A stretch of 43,195 bases of DNA from Stenotrophomonas maltophilia. Lineage in GTDB: Bacteria; Pseudomonadota; Gammaproteobacteria; Xanthomonadales; Xanthomonadaceae. Made by a program: the position numbers and the translations under genes. Under the pieces are notes generated by a model, which was given only the letters and a program-made list of their open reading frames with translations, did not search any database and was not told the DNA's origin. Below, one piece after another: positions 1 through 6,929 of the stretch. The stretch's first letter is position 1. Each line of letters starts with the position of its first letter. The DNA lies in the NCBI RefSeq assembly GCF_004684085.1, contig NZ_SRHZ01000049.1:1-43195 (forward strand), written 5' to 3'.

Positions 1-56
1 GAGGGGATTAAGTCGTTTGTGCACAAACGACTTAATCCCCTCCGTCCCCTTTTTTG
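1..56. repeat. Terminator-like long palindrome, left copy (cut by window edge)
   Basis: Positions 1-42 are a perfect 42-nt palindrome centred between 21 and 22, with outer sequence GAGGGGATTAAGTC and central GTGCAC. It is followed by CGTCCCC and a T6 run up to position 55. A second copy at the right end shows that the left side continues with an A-run and GGGGACGG, so the full element is one palindrome of about 70 nt. Its A-run / stem / T-run form fits a bidirectional intrinsic terminator. It starts one base beyond the stop codon of the minus-strand MFS gene. Confidence 0.8.
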
Positions 57-1709
57 TCAGATGTCGCTGTGATGGTGCGGCACGGCCTCTGGCAATGGAT
101 CGTGGCCACCCACGAAGTGACGCACCAGCGGTGCACGTTCGCCGCGATGCAATCCACGCAGCACTTCCTGGATCGCCTTGTCATCGGCGGTGATGCGCTC
201 ATGCTGGCGCAGATGCTCCAGCCAGGACGGGGTCACGAAATACTCCAGATGAATGCCCGGACTGGCCACGTCCTCGACCACGCCCCAGACCACGGCACCA
301 TCGCGGCGGCGGATCGTCCCCAGTGCACGCATCTGCGCCTGGAACGCGGCTCTATCAGCCTCGTCGATGCGGTACTCAAGGGTGACCAGCACCGGGCCGC
401 GATCATGTGACACCGGCACTGACAGCTCCGGCGCCGGCCAATGACCCGCCGGGCTCAGGTTCAGGTCCTCTGCGCCAGCGATGCGCACGCGCCATACCAG
501 CAGCCCACCGATCACCGCACCTGCGGCGGCCACCAGCAAGGCCAGTTCCGGCGAAGTACGCTGTGCCAGCGCGCCCCAGCTCAGGCCACCGGCCGCCATG
601 CCGGCGGAGAACACCATGATGTACAGCGCCAGTGCACGCGCGCGCACCCAGGCAGGCACTGCCGTCTGCGCGGCAATCTGCAACGACGACAGCACGGTGA
701 TCCAGGCGAAACCATTGATCAGCATCACCACTGGCAATACGTACCAGCTGCGGGTGAGCGCCAACCCGACCAGGCTGAGCGCCAGTGCCAGCGTGGCCAG
801 CAGCACCAGCAGGTCTCGATCCATCTGCGCACGCAGCTTCGGCAGCAGCAGCGCACCACCCACTGCGCCGATACCGATGCAACCCAGCAGCATGCCGTAC
901 TGCCCTGCCCCGCCGTGCATCTGCCCGCGCACCACCACCGGCAGCATCGCATTCATCGCTGCGGCGAAGAAGAAGAAGCCGACCGACTTGATCAGCACCG
1001 CCTGCAGGCGCCCGGCGCGGCTGGCGTAGCGCAGGCCCGCCTTCAATCCGGCACCGAAGCCTTCCGGCGGCAGACTGGACTGCTTCGGGTCGCGCTTCCA
1101 GCCCCACACCACGAACAGCATCGCGGCGAAGGTGATGGCGTTGAAGCCGAACGCCCAGACCGCACCGAGCTGGGCGACGATCACGCCACCGATGGCCGGA
1201 CCGATCGAACGGGCGATGTTGATGCCGATCGAGTTCAGCGCCACGGCCGAGGCCAGCATCGGCTGCGGCACCAGCTCGGACACGATCGCGGCCTGCGCCG
1301 GCATCGCCATCGCCGCACCGCAGCCCATGCAGAAGGTCAGCAGCACCAGCAGCTGCGGTGTCAGCAGATCCATCGCCGTCAGTGCCGCCATCACCGCAGC
1401 GACCAGCAGCATCCAGCCCTGGGTCGCCAACAGGTACTTGCGACGATCAACGATGTCGGCCAGCGTTCCGGCAGCCAGCGCCAGCAGCACGATCGGCACG
1501 GTGGTAGCCGACTGCACCAACGCCACCATCAAGGGTGAGCCGGTGCGTTCGGCCATCACCCAGGCGGCGGCCACGTCGTTGACCCAGGTGCCGATGTTGC
1601 TGGCCAGGATCGCCAGCCAGATCGAACGGAACATCCGGATCTTCAGCGGGGACCAGGCACCTGCGGCCTGTACGGGGGGTTGCGACGCGGTTGCGTTCAC
1701 CATTGCCAT
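57..1709 (-). CDS. MFS exporter (MFS_3/EntS-like) with soluble C-terminal domain
   Basis: A 550-aa inner-membrane transporter of the major facilitator superfamily. Residues about 1-425 hold some 12 hydrophobic segments, including the segment LVALVQSATTVPIVLLALAAG and the motif-A-like loop GTLADIVDRRKYL. This matches the MFS_3/DUF894 (EntS-like) families, which usually export small molecules. From about residue 438 a soluble tail (GPVLVTLEYRIDEADRAAF...) resembles the ferredoxin-like domain attached to this subfamily. The start at 1709 is chosen because its ATG overlaps the last codons of the upstream porin gene by 13 nt; a second in-frame ATG lies at 1703. It is the last gene of the minus-strand unit, and its stop abuts the terminal palindrome. 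The substrate is unknown; export of a product of the upstream enzymes is an inference. Confidence 0.88.
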   Translation of the reverse strand: MAMVNATASQPPVQAAGAWSPLKIRMFRSIWLAILASNIGTWVNDVAAAWVMAERTGSPLMVALVQSATTVPIVLLALAAGTLADIVDRRKYLLATQGWMLLVAAVMAALTAMDLLTPQLLVLLTFCMGCGAAMAMPAQAAIVSELVPQPMLASAVALNSIGINIARSIGPAIGGVIVAQLGAVWAFGFNAITFAAMLFVVWGWKRDPKQSSLPPEGFGAGLKAGLRYASRAGRLQAVLIKSVGFFFFAAAMNAMLPVVVRGQMHGGAGQYGMLLGCIGIGAVGGALLLPKLRAQMDRDLLVLLATLALALSLVGLALTRSWYVLPVVMLINGFAWITVLSSLQIAAQTAVPAWVRARALALYIMVFSAGMAAGGLSWGALAQRTSPELALLVAAAGAVIGGLLVWRVRIAGAEDLNLSPAGHWPAPELSVPVSHDRGPVLVTLEYRIDEADRAAFQAQMRALGTIRRRDGAVVWGVVEDVASPGIHLEYFVTPSWLEHLRQHERITADDKAIQEVLRGLHRGERAPLVRHFVGGHDPLPEAVPHHHSDI

Positions 1710-2980
1710 GCTCCAACGATCGAGGCGAACAGCGTGTCCTGGCCTCCGGCCTGCTTCAATGCAGGACCTGCGTCGACCCAGGCCAGCTGCAGCTGCCATT
1801 GCCAGTGTTCGCTGGCCTGCCAGCGGGTTTCGGATTTGTATTGATTGCCGATGCGGCGCGCGCCCCCGGCGCTGCCCGGCAACGCCACCAGCGGTGCCGG
1901 CGTGGTGTAGACCGCATCGGCGCGACGATGCTTCCAGGCCATCTGTACGCCCAGTTCCGTCGTCACCGCGTCGTGCAGGCGCAGGGTCAGGGTCGGCTGG
2001 ACGTCCATCAGGTTGGCCGGGGCCAGCAGGCTGGCCTCGCTGAAGTAGGCCGATTTCGGGAACAATGCATTGAAGGTTCCCAGACGACCGTCTCGCAGAT
2101 TGCCATCGCCGCTGGCGATGTCGGCCTTCAGCCCCAGACGCGGCTGCAACGGCAGGTCCGTCCAGCGCCACCCTGTATCGGTGGCCAGCGTCCATGCACG
2201 GATGTCGAGGGTGCCGGCGGACGTGCGCAGTTCGCCCCCCTGCGCCACCAGCTCGCTGTTCCAGTCCAGTGCACCGACCTGGCCGAACCAGCGCGCACCG
2301 AGGGTCTGCCGCCGCTCGGTGCCGGAGCCTGCGGCGAAGCGCGCGCCTTCCCGGCGGTAGTCCAGCAGATACACGTCCCACTGGCCTGTCCGCTTGCCGC
2401 GCGCGGTGCTGGCATAGATGCCCCACAGGTGCGCACCATCCTCACCGCGATCATCAAAGGCACCCGGTCGGTTCTCCACCGGCCGCAGCGCCATCAGATC
2501 AAGCGTGCCGAAGCGACCCTTCCACCCCATGCGTGCACCGTCGAAGGCCAGGCGGATGTTCGGCCCATCGCGCACCGACAACAGCCGTGAGCTTCCGTAG
2601 CCGGCTTCCTGCCGGCCAAGTTGCAGGTGGAAGCCACCGCGCTGCCAGCGCCAGTACGCCTGCTGCACGTCCAGCGCGCTGCGGTCGGTGCGGCCAGGGC
2701 CACCTGCCTTGCCATTCTCAGCATGCACGCCCAGCTGCAGCTTCGCCTGCCAGGTGTCTTCCACATAGGTGGCCGATGCCAGCGCACGCAGCAGGCCATA
2801 GCCATCTTCGCGGCCGCCGATACCAAACCGGGTCGGGTCGTAGTACAGGCCACGCAGGCGCAGTGAGGCATCCCAGCGCAATTGGCCGTCACCGGCGTCA
2901 GTGCAACGGCCACCCTCGCAGGCCAGCGCCAGCGATGGCACGGCCAACACCGCCAGGCTCAGAACGCGAAGCACGAGCAT
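1697..2980 (-). CDS. Outer-membrane porin, alginate-export family
   Basis: A 427-aa protein with an N-terminal signal peptide (MLVLRVLSLAVLAVPSLALA) followed by alternating beta-strand sequence typical of an outer-membrane barrel, ending in GAWQW with an aromatic last residue. Motifs such as DVQQAYWRW, LQLGRQEAGYGSSRLLSVRDGPN and RRQTLGARWFG are characteristic of the alginate_exp family (PF13372; AlgE and related porins). Family assignment does not mean alginate is the substrate, since many members sit in small-molecule catabolic clusters and there are no alginate genes here. The start overlaps the end of the amidohydrolase gene by 22 nt and the end overlaps the MFS start, so it is almost certainly co-transcribed. 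Together with the MFS it would give passage across both membranes. Confidence 0.85.
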   Translation of the reverse strand: MLVLRVLSLAVLAVPSLALACEGGRCTDAGDGQLRWDASLRLRGLYYDPTRFGIGGREDGYGLLRALASATYVEDTWQAKLQLGVHAENGKAGGPGRTDRSALDVQQAYWRWQRGGFHLQLGRQEAGYGSSRLLSVRDGPNIRLAFDGARMGWKGRFGTLDLMALRPVENRPGAFDDRGEDGAHLWGIYASTARGKRTGQWDVYLLDYRREGARFAAGSGTERRQTLGARWFGQVGALDWNSELVAQGGELRTSAGTLDIRAWTLATDTGWRWTDLPLQPRLGLKADIASGDGNLRDGRLGTFNALFPKSAYFSEASLLAPANLMDVQPTLTLRLHDAVTTELGVQMAWKHRRADAVYTTPAPLVALPGSAGGARRIGNQYKSETRWQASEHWQWQLQLAWVDAGPALKQAGGQDTLFASIVGAWQW

Positions 2981-4929
2981 CCCATCGCACCCCAGAACGC
3001 GGTCAGGTCATTGGTCGGTGCTGCATGCTGCGCGGCATGTCCGTGCGCGCCATGGGTACTGCAGGCCACGCCGTGATGGTGGCGATGGGCAGCGGCCAAT
3101 CCGGTGGCGGCACCGCCGACGTGGTAGCCACCGAACCGGTTGACCGGCGACCAGTCCGGCATCGCCGGCGGCAGCTGCGGGGCCAGGCCGGCGTAATCGC
3201 CATCGGCGTGCACGATACGGCCGCCGACGACGGTGAGCAGGCTGGTGATATCGGCAATCTGCGCGTCATCAACACGGAAGAAGTCGGCCGAGAGCAGGAT
3301 GAAGTCGGCCAGCTGGCCGGCTTTCAGCGTGCCCTTCACTGCTTCGTCGCCGGAGAACCAGGCGCTGCCCTGGGTCCACAGGCGCAGGGCCTGCTCGCGC
3401 TCAAGCAGGTTCTCATCGCCATACAGGGCCAGTCCGCCCACGGTGCGCCCGGTCACCAGCCAGGACAACGCTACCCACGGGTTGTAGCTGGCCACGCGGG
3501 TAGCATCGGTGCCGGCACCGACCGGCACGCCTTCGGCCAGCATGCGCTTGACCGGCGGCGTGTGCCGCGCGGCCTGCACGCCGTAGCGCTCGACGAAGGC
3601 CTCACCCTGGTAAGCCATGCGGTGCTGCACGGCAATGCCGCCGCCCAGCGCACGGATGCGCTCGATGTTGCGCGGGGTGATGGTCTCGGCGTGGTCGATG
3701 AACCAGTGCAGGCCATCGAACGGCACCTCGCGGTTGACCTGTTCGTACACATCCAGGATGCGGGTGATGCTCTCGTCATACGTCGCGTGGATGCGGAACG
3801 GCCAGCGCTTCTCGACCAGCAGCTTCACCACGTCGTGCAGTTCGGGCTCCAGCTCCGGCGGCAGTTCCGGGCGGGGCTCGTTGAACAGCTCGAAATCAGC
3901 CGCGGAGAACACCAGCATCTCGCCGGCACCGTTGTGGCGCAGCAGGTCATCACCCTGGCGCGGCTGCAGGATCTCGCTCCAGCCACGGAAGTCGTCTACT
4001 TCCTTGCCCTTGTTCTGGGTGAACAGGTTATAGGCGATGCGCACCGTCAGCTGGTCATCGCGGTGCAACTGCTCGACGACCTGGTAATCCTCGGGATAGT
4101 TCTGGAAACCGCCGCCGGCGTCGATCACCGAGGTGATGCCGAGCCGGTTCAGTTCCCGCATGAAGTGGCGCGTCGAGTTCGCCTGGTACTCGATCGGCAG
4201 GCGCGGGCCCTTCGCCAAAGTCGCGTACAGGATCAGCGCATTGGGCTTGGCCAGCAGCAGCCCGGTCGGGTTGCCCAGCGAATCACGCACGATCTGGCCA
4301 CCCGGCGGATCCGGCGTTTCCTTGGTGTAGCCGCAGGCGCGCAGCGCGGCACGGTTGAGCAGCGCGCGGTCGTACAGGTGCAGCAGGAACACCGGCGTAT
4401 CCGGCGCGATGTCGTTGAGCTCCTGCAGCGTCGGCAGGCGCTTCTCGTTGAACTGCGCGGCAGTGAAGCCACCGACCACGCGTACCCACTGCGGTGCGGG
4501 CGTGCGGTCGACCTGGGCCTTCAACATGTCCAGAGCGTCACCGAGCGAACGCAGCCCGTCCCAGCGCAGCTCCAGGTTGTAGTTCAGGCCACCACGTATC
4601 AGGTGGGTATGGCTGTCGTTGAGGCCGGGCAGCAGGCGCCGGCCCTGGGCGTCGATCAGGGTCGCTTCATTGCCCCAGCCGCGCATGATCTCCTCGTCGC
4701 TGCCGACGGCGACAATGCGGCCTTCCTGCACGGCCAGCGCCTGCGCATGCGGTTGCAGGGGGTCCAGGGTGGTGATGCGGGCATTGCGGATGACCAGCGT
4801 GCTCATGCGACGCTCCTTGGAAGTGGAATCGAGTGCGGCAGCGGCGCGGCCGGCCAGGCCGAGCGCTACGGCAGCACCGCTGGCCAGCACCACGTTGCGG
4901 CGGCCGTGGTCGAGTGGATCGTGACTCAT
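2959..4929 (-). CDS. YtcJ-like amidohydrolase with exported N-terminus and His-rich C-terminus
   Basis: A 656-aa member of amidohydrolase family 3 (PF07969), metal-dependent hydrolases of amide or ester bonds. The metal motif NDSHTHL is at residues 104-110, further metal-ligand candidates are HATYDES and WFIDHAET, and the late Asp is in GAGTDATR. The first 40 residues contain GRRNVVLASGAAVALGLAG, a twin-arginine-type signal, which argues for export of a folded metalloenzyme. This start (4929) overlaps the DoxX stop as ATGA and has GGGAG upstream. An alternative ATG at 4806 (MSTLVIRN) has an excellent AAGGAG and would give a cytosolic 615-aa form, so two forms are possible. After the catalytic domain a tail near residues 600-640 is unusually rich in histidine (AAHRHHHGVACSTHGAHGH), possibly for metal binding. 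The substrate is unknown. Confidence 0.85.
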   Translation of the reverse strand: MSHDPLDHGRRNVVLASGAAVALGLAGRAAAALDSTSKERRMSTLVIRNARITTLDPLQPHAQALAVQEGRIVAVGSDEEIMRGWGNEATLIDAQGRRLLPGLNDSHTHLIRGGLNYNLELRWDGLRSLGDALDMLKAQVDRTPAPQWVRVVGGFTAAQFNEKRLPTLQELNDIAPDTPVFLLHLYDRALLNRAALRACGYTKETPDPPGGQIVRDSLGNPTGLLLAKPNALILYATLAKGPRLPIEYQANSTRHFMRELNRLGITSVIDAGGGFQNYPEDYQVVEQLHRDDQLTVRIAYNLFTQNKGKEVDDFRGWSEILQPRQGDDLLRHNGAGEMLVFSAADFELFNEPRPELPPELEPELHDVVKLLVEKRWPFRIHATYDESITRILDVYEQVNREVPFDGLHWFIDHAETITPRNIERIRALGGGIAVQHRMAYQGEAFVERYGVQAARHTPPVKRMLAEGVPVGAGTDATRVASYNPWVALSWLVTGRTVGGLALYGDENLLEREQALRLWTQGSAWFSGDEAVKGTLKAGQLADFILLSADFFRVDDAQIADITSLLTVVGGRIVHADGDYAGLAPQLPPAMPDWSPVNRFGGYHVGGAATGLAAAHRHHHGVACSTHGAHGHAAQHAAPTNDLTAFWGAMGCSCFAF

Positions 4930-5351
4930 GCGATATCTCCCGGAAGGCGGTGGACGTCCAGTGCCCAGGTGCCGGGCCCGGCCAGCGCGATGGCCAGCAG
5001 TACCGTGGTCCACATCAACGGGTACTCGCTGCCGCCGTGCATCCAGAACCAGCCCTTGGGCAGGGCCAACAGGACGGTGAAGCCGATGAAGGCGGCCGCC
5101 GCAAGCGCGGCGATGCGGGTCTGCCATCCCAGCAGCACGGCCAGCCCGGACAGCACCTGCAGCAGGGACAGCAGCAATGGCAACGGCGCGGCGGCCGGCA
5201 GGCCAAAATCGCGCAGCTCCGTGGCGAAGCCGGACAACCCCGGGCCACCGAACCAGCCGAGCAACTTGCCCAGCGCGTGTGGCAGCAGGAACCCTCCTGC
5301 CGCCACGCGCAGCATCAGCAGGGCCAGGTCGAGGCCATGGCCAGCCAGCAT
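4926..5351 (-). CDS. DoxX family membrane protein
   Basis: A 141-aa protein with four predicted transmembrane helices. The conserved DoxX signature is visible in the first helix and loop (LLMLRVAAGGFLLPHALGKL), followed by LLQVLSGLAVLLGW and a last helix before GPGTWALDV. DoxX proteins (PF07681) are small inner-membrane proteins often linked to redox or thiosulfate-quinone chemistry, but for most the role is unknown. It starts 2 nt after the isochorismatase-like gene and its stop overlaps the amidohydrolase start (ATGA), so it is translationally coupled to both. Confidence 0.88.
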   Translation of the reverse strand: MLAGHGLDLALLMLRVAAGGFLLPHALGKLLGWFGGPGLSGFATELRDFGLPAAAPLPLLLSLLQVLSGLAVLLGWQTRIAALAAAAFIGFTVLLALPKGWFWMHGGSEYPLMWTTVLLAIALAGPGTWALDVHRLPGDIA

Positions 5352-5353
5352 GC

Positions 5354-6010
5354 TCAGTGCCCGCCTTCCTGTGCGCCGAACATGCTCTTGGCGTACTGGA
5401 TGCCGATGCCATAGCCGCCGGCGTGGTCGCGGGCAATGCCGGTGGTCAGGTCGTAGGTTTCACCGCGCGCCCAATCGCGCTGCAGTTCGAGCAGGTACTG
5501 CACGCTGGTCATCGGGACCGCGCCGGCCTGCACCATGCGGGTGATCGCACGCTCGTGCGCCTCTTCGCTGACATCGCCGCAGGCATCGGTGATCACGTAG
5601 ACCTCGAAGCCCTGCGCCAGCGCCGACAGTGCCGGCCCGACAATGCAGACACTGGTCCACAGGCCGGCGATGACCAGACGGCGCCTGCCGATGCGGTTGA
5701 TCTCATCGATCACCGGCTGGTCTTCCCAGGTGTTCATCGATGTACGGTCGAACACGGTCTGGCCCGGGAAGATCTGCGGCAGTTCCGGAAACATCGGGCC
5801 GGAGAAGGACGTTTCGGCAACGGTGGTCAGCAGCACCGGCACGTTGAAGCCCTTGGCACCCTTGCCGATCAGCGACACGTTGTTGCGCAGCGCGGAGATG
5901 TCGATGGTGTGGGTGGCGAATGCCATCTGCGACTGGAAGTCGATCAGGACCAGGGCGTGGTCGGTCGGCGACAGCAGCGCCGGGGCGGGAGTGGCGGTGG
6001 CAAGACTCAT
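5354..6010 (-). CDS. Isochorismatase-fold hydrolase, YcaC-like
   Basis: A 218-aa cysteine hydrolase of the isochorismatase superfamily. The catalytic Asp is D24 in ALVLIDFQ and the nucleophilic Cys is C122 in GLWTSVCIVGPAL. The middle position of the usual Asp-Lys-Cys triad is Arg89 in FDRTSMNTWED, as in YcaC-like members rather than true isochorismatases or nicotinamidases. No siderophore genes are near. GGAG lies 7 nt before the start, and the first codon overlaps the AraC-type regulator stop as ATGA. It is the first enzyme of the unit. The substrate is unknown; hydrolysis of an amide or imide fits both this fold and the co-encoded amidohydrolase. Confidence 0.88.
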   Translation of the reverse strand: MSLATATPAPALLSPTDHALVLIDFQSQMAFATHTIDISALRNNVSLIGKGAKGFNVPVLLTTVAETSFSGPMFPELPQIFPGQTVFDRTSMNTWEDQPVIDEINRIGRRRLVIAGLWTSVCIVGPALSALAQGFEVYVITDACGDVSEEAHERAITRMVQAGAVPMTSVQYLLELQRDWARGETYDLTTGIARDHAGGYGIGIQYAKSMFGAQEGGH

Positions 6011-6450
6011 GGGTGGACTCCGTTGGAAACACGATCAGGGGGAAGCAACAGCGCCGCATCGCCGGCAACGTACTGGCCGGGACTGCAGCCGGTCTCCGCG
6101 CGGAAGCTGCGGACGAAATGGCTCTGGTCGAAGAAGCCCAGCTGCTGGGCCAGGCAGGCCATCGGCAGCTGCGCACCCGGCAGCAGCTGGCGCGCACGCT
6201 CGATGCGGCGGCGGCGCACATAGCGCAGCGGGCTGGCGCCGGTACCGGTGCGGAACAGGCGCACCAGATGGAAGCGGCTGACGCAGGCGGCCGCCGCCAG
6301 TTCGGTCACCCGCAGCGGCTGCGACAGGTGCTCGTCGACATAGCGCAGGGCGCGCTGCAACGCGGCGGCCTGCTGCGGTGCCAGTAATGCGGCGGGCGGA
6401 TCAGGCGGAAAAACGGTGGCCATGCGGGATGCCGCGGAGGGGTGCCCCAT
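6007..6450 (-). CDS. AraC-family regulator, DNA-binding domain only
   Basis: A 147-aa protein made almost entirely of the two-helix-turn-helix AraC domain. Residues about 30-130 carry RALRYVDEHLSQPLRVTELA, VSRFHLVRLFRTGTGASP and LGFFDQSHFVRSFRAETGCSP. It lacks the usual N-terminal effector domain, so it is a short AraC protein that may respond to something other than a directly bound ligand, or be controlled by its own level. It is first in the six-gene unit and overlaps the next gene by ATGA, which suggests autoregulation of the operon. The start at 6450 has AGGGG about 10 nt upstream; ATG 6423 is an alternative. Confidence 0.85.
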   Translation of the reverse strand: MGHPSAASRMATVFPPDPPAALLAPQQAAALQRALRYVDEHLSQPLRVTELAAAACVSRFHLVRLFRTGTGASPLRYVRRRRIERARQLLPGAQLPMACLAQQLGFFDQSHFVRSFRAETGCSPGQYVAGDAALLLPPDRVSNGVHP

Positions 6451-6476
6451 GGTGCGGGGCCCCTGCGCGATGCCCT

Positions 6477-6515
6477 ACCCCCGTCGGTCGAAGCCAGCAC
6501 CTACCCGAATGGGGG
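6477..6515. promoter_or_regulatory. Paired ACCC/GGG dyads upstream of the AraC operon
   Basis: Two related short dyads lie just upstream of the regulator start at 6450: ACCCCCGTCGGT at 6477-6488 and ACCCGAATGGGGG at 6503-6515. The second matches, in inverted orientation, 11 of 13 bases of the site at 6889-6901 in front of the sensor-kinase gene. This suggests one transcription factor acting at both places, the neighbouring NarL-type response regulator being the nearest candidate. The second site overlaps the stop codon of the DoxX-like gene. This is inference from sequence similarity only. Confidence 0.35.
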
Positions 6516-6833
6516 ATGCCGGCGACCGAGCAGGCGTCGACCGAACAACCGCGCATCCAGTGAATAGGCGCCAGGGCCCAACATCAACAGCGCCAGTGGC
6601 AGCACTACCTGTGGCCACGGCGCCTGTTGCGCGAAGATGCCCACGGCCGCCATCAGCGCCGCCAGTGGCGTCAACACACCCAGCGAAAGCATGGCCGCCG
6701 CCAGCAGGCACAGCGCCAACCATCCGCCCGCATGCGTGCCGGGCATGCACAGCGCGGCGGCCACGCATAGCCGCAGCCACAGCAGGCCGACGCCCGGACC
6801 GCGGTCGGGGAACATCACGAACAGGCGCTGCAT
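6501..6833 (-). CDS. Small DoxX-like membrane protein
   Basis: A 110-aa hydrophobic protein with about four short membrane segments (VGLLWLRLCVAAALC, WLALCLLAAAMLSLGVLTPLA, MAAVGIFAQQAPW, VVLPLALLMLGPGAYSLDARL). The GPGAYSLDARLFGRR ending is typical of small DoxX-type proteins. The start at 6833 (MQRLFVMF) is used; ATG 6815 (MFPDRGP) is also possible. It is divergent from the large sensor-kinase gene, 96 bp away, so the two probably share a control region. The function is unknown; by position it may be a target of or accessory to the two-component system. Confidence 0.65.
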   Translation of the reverse strand: MQRLFVMFPDRGPGVGLLWLRLCVAAALCMPGTHAGGWLALCLLAAAMLSLGVLTPLAALMAAVGIFAQQAPWPQVVLPLALLMLGPGAYSLDARLFGRRLLGRRHPPFG

Positions 6834-6888
6834 CGCTGGGCTCCAGGGGACATGCCGGCGTGATAGCCGACCGTGGCGGCCGCTGCCT

Positions 6889-6901
6889 ACCCCGTTCGGG
6901 T
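6889..6901. promoter_or_regulatory. Candidate operator ACCCCGTTCGGGT
   Basis: A 13-bp site with ACCC/GGGT arms and a 5-nt spacer, between the divergent DoxX-like gene and the sensor-kinase gene. Its reverse complement matches the site at 6503-6515 at 11 of 13 bases. It may be the autoregulatory site of the response regulator encoded at 9952-10605. Confidence 0.35.
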
Positions 6902-6929
6902 CACCCCGGACTGCCCCGCACCTGCCAGA

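Noticed and set aside
57..2426. A 789-aa reading frame on the minus strand
   Set aside because: Only the last 550 residues form the MFS protein; the upstream part is a shadow of the porin gene, which has its own signal peptide and start in another frame.
1697..2980. Alginate secretion locus
   Set aside because: Only the porin family matches; no alginate synthesis or epimerase genes are present.
2194..5544. A 1116-aa plus-strand frame
   Set aside because: It lies antisense to the porin, amidohydrolase and DoxX genes and is low-complexity Arg/Ala/Gln sequence, an artefact of high GC.
5354..6010. Siderophore isochorismatase or nicotinamidase
   Set aside because: There are no siderophore genes nearby and the central triad Lys is Arg as in YcaC-like enzymes, so only the superfamily is assigned.
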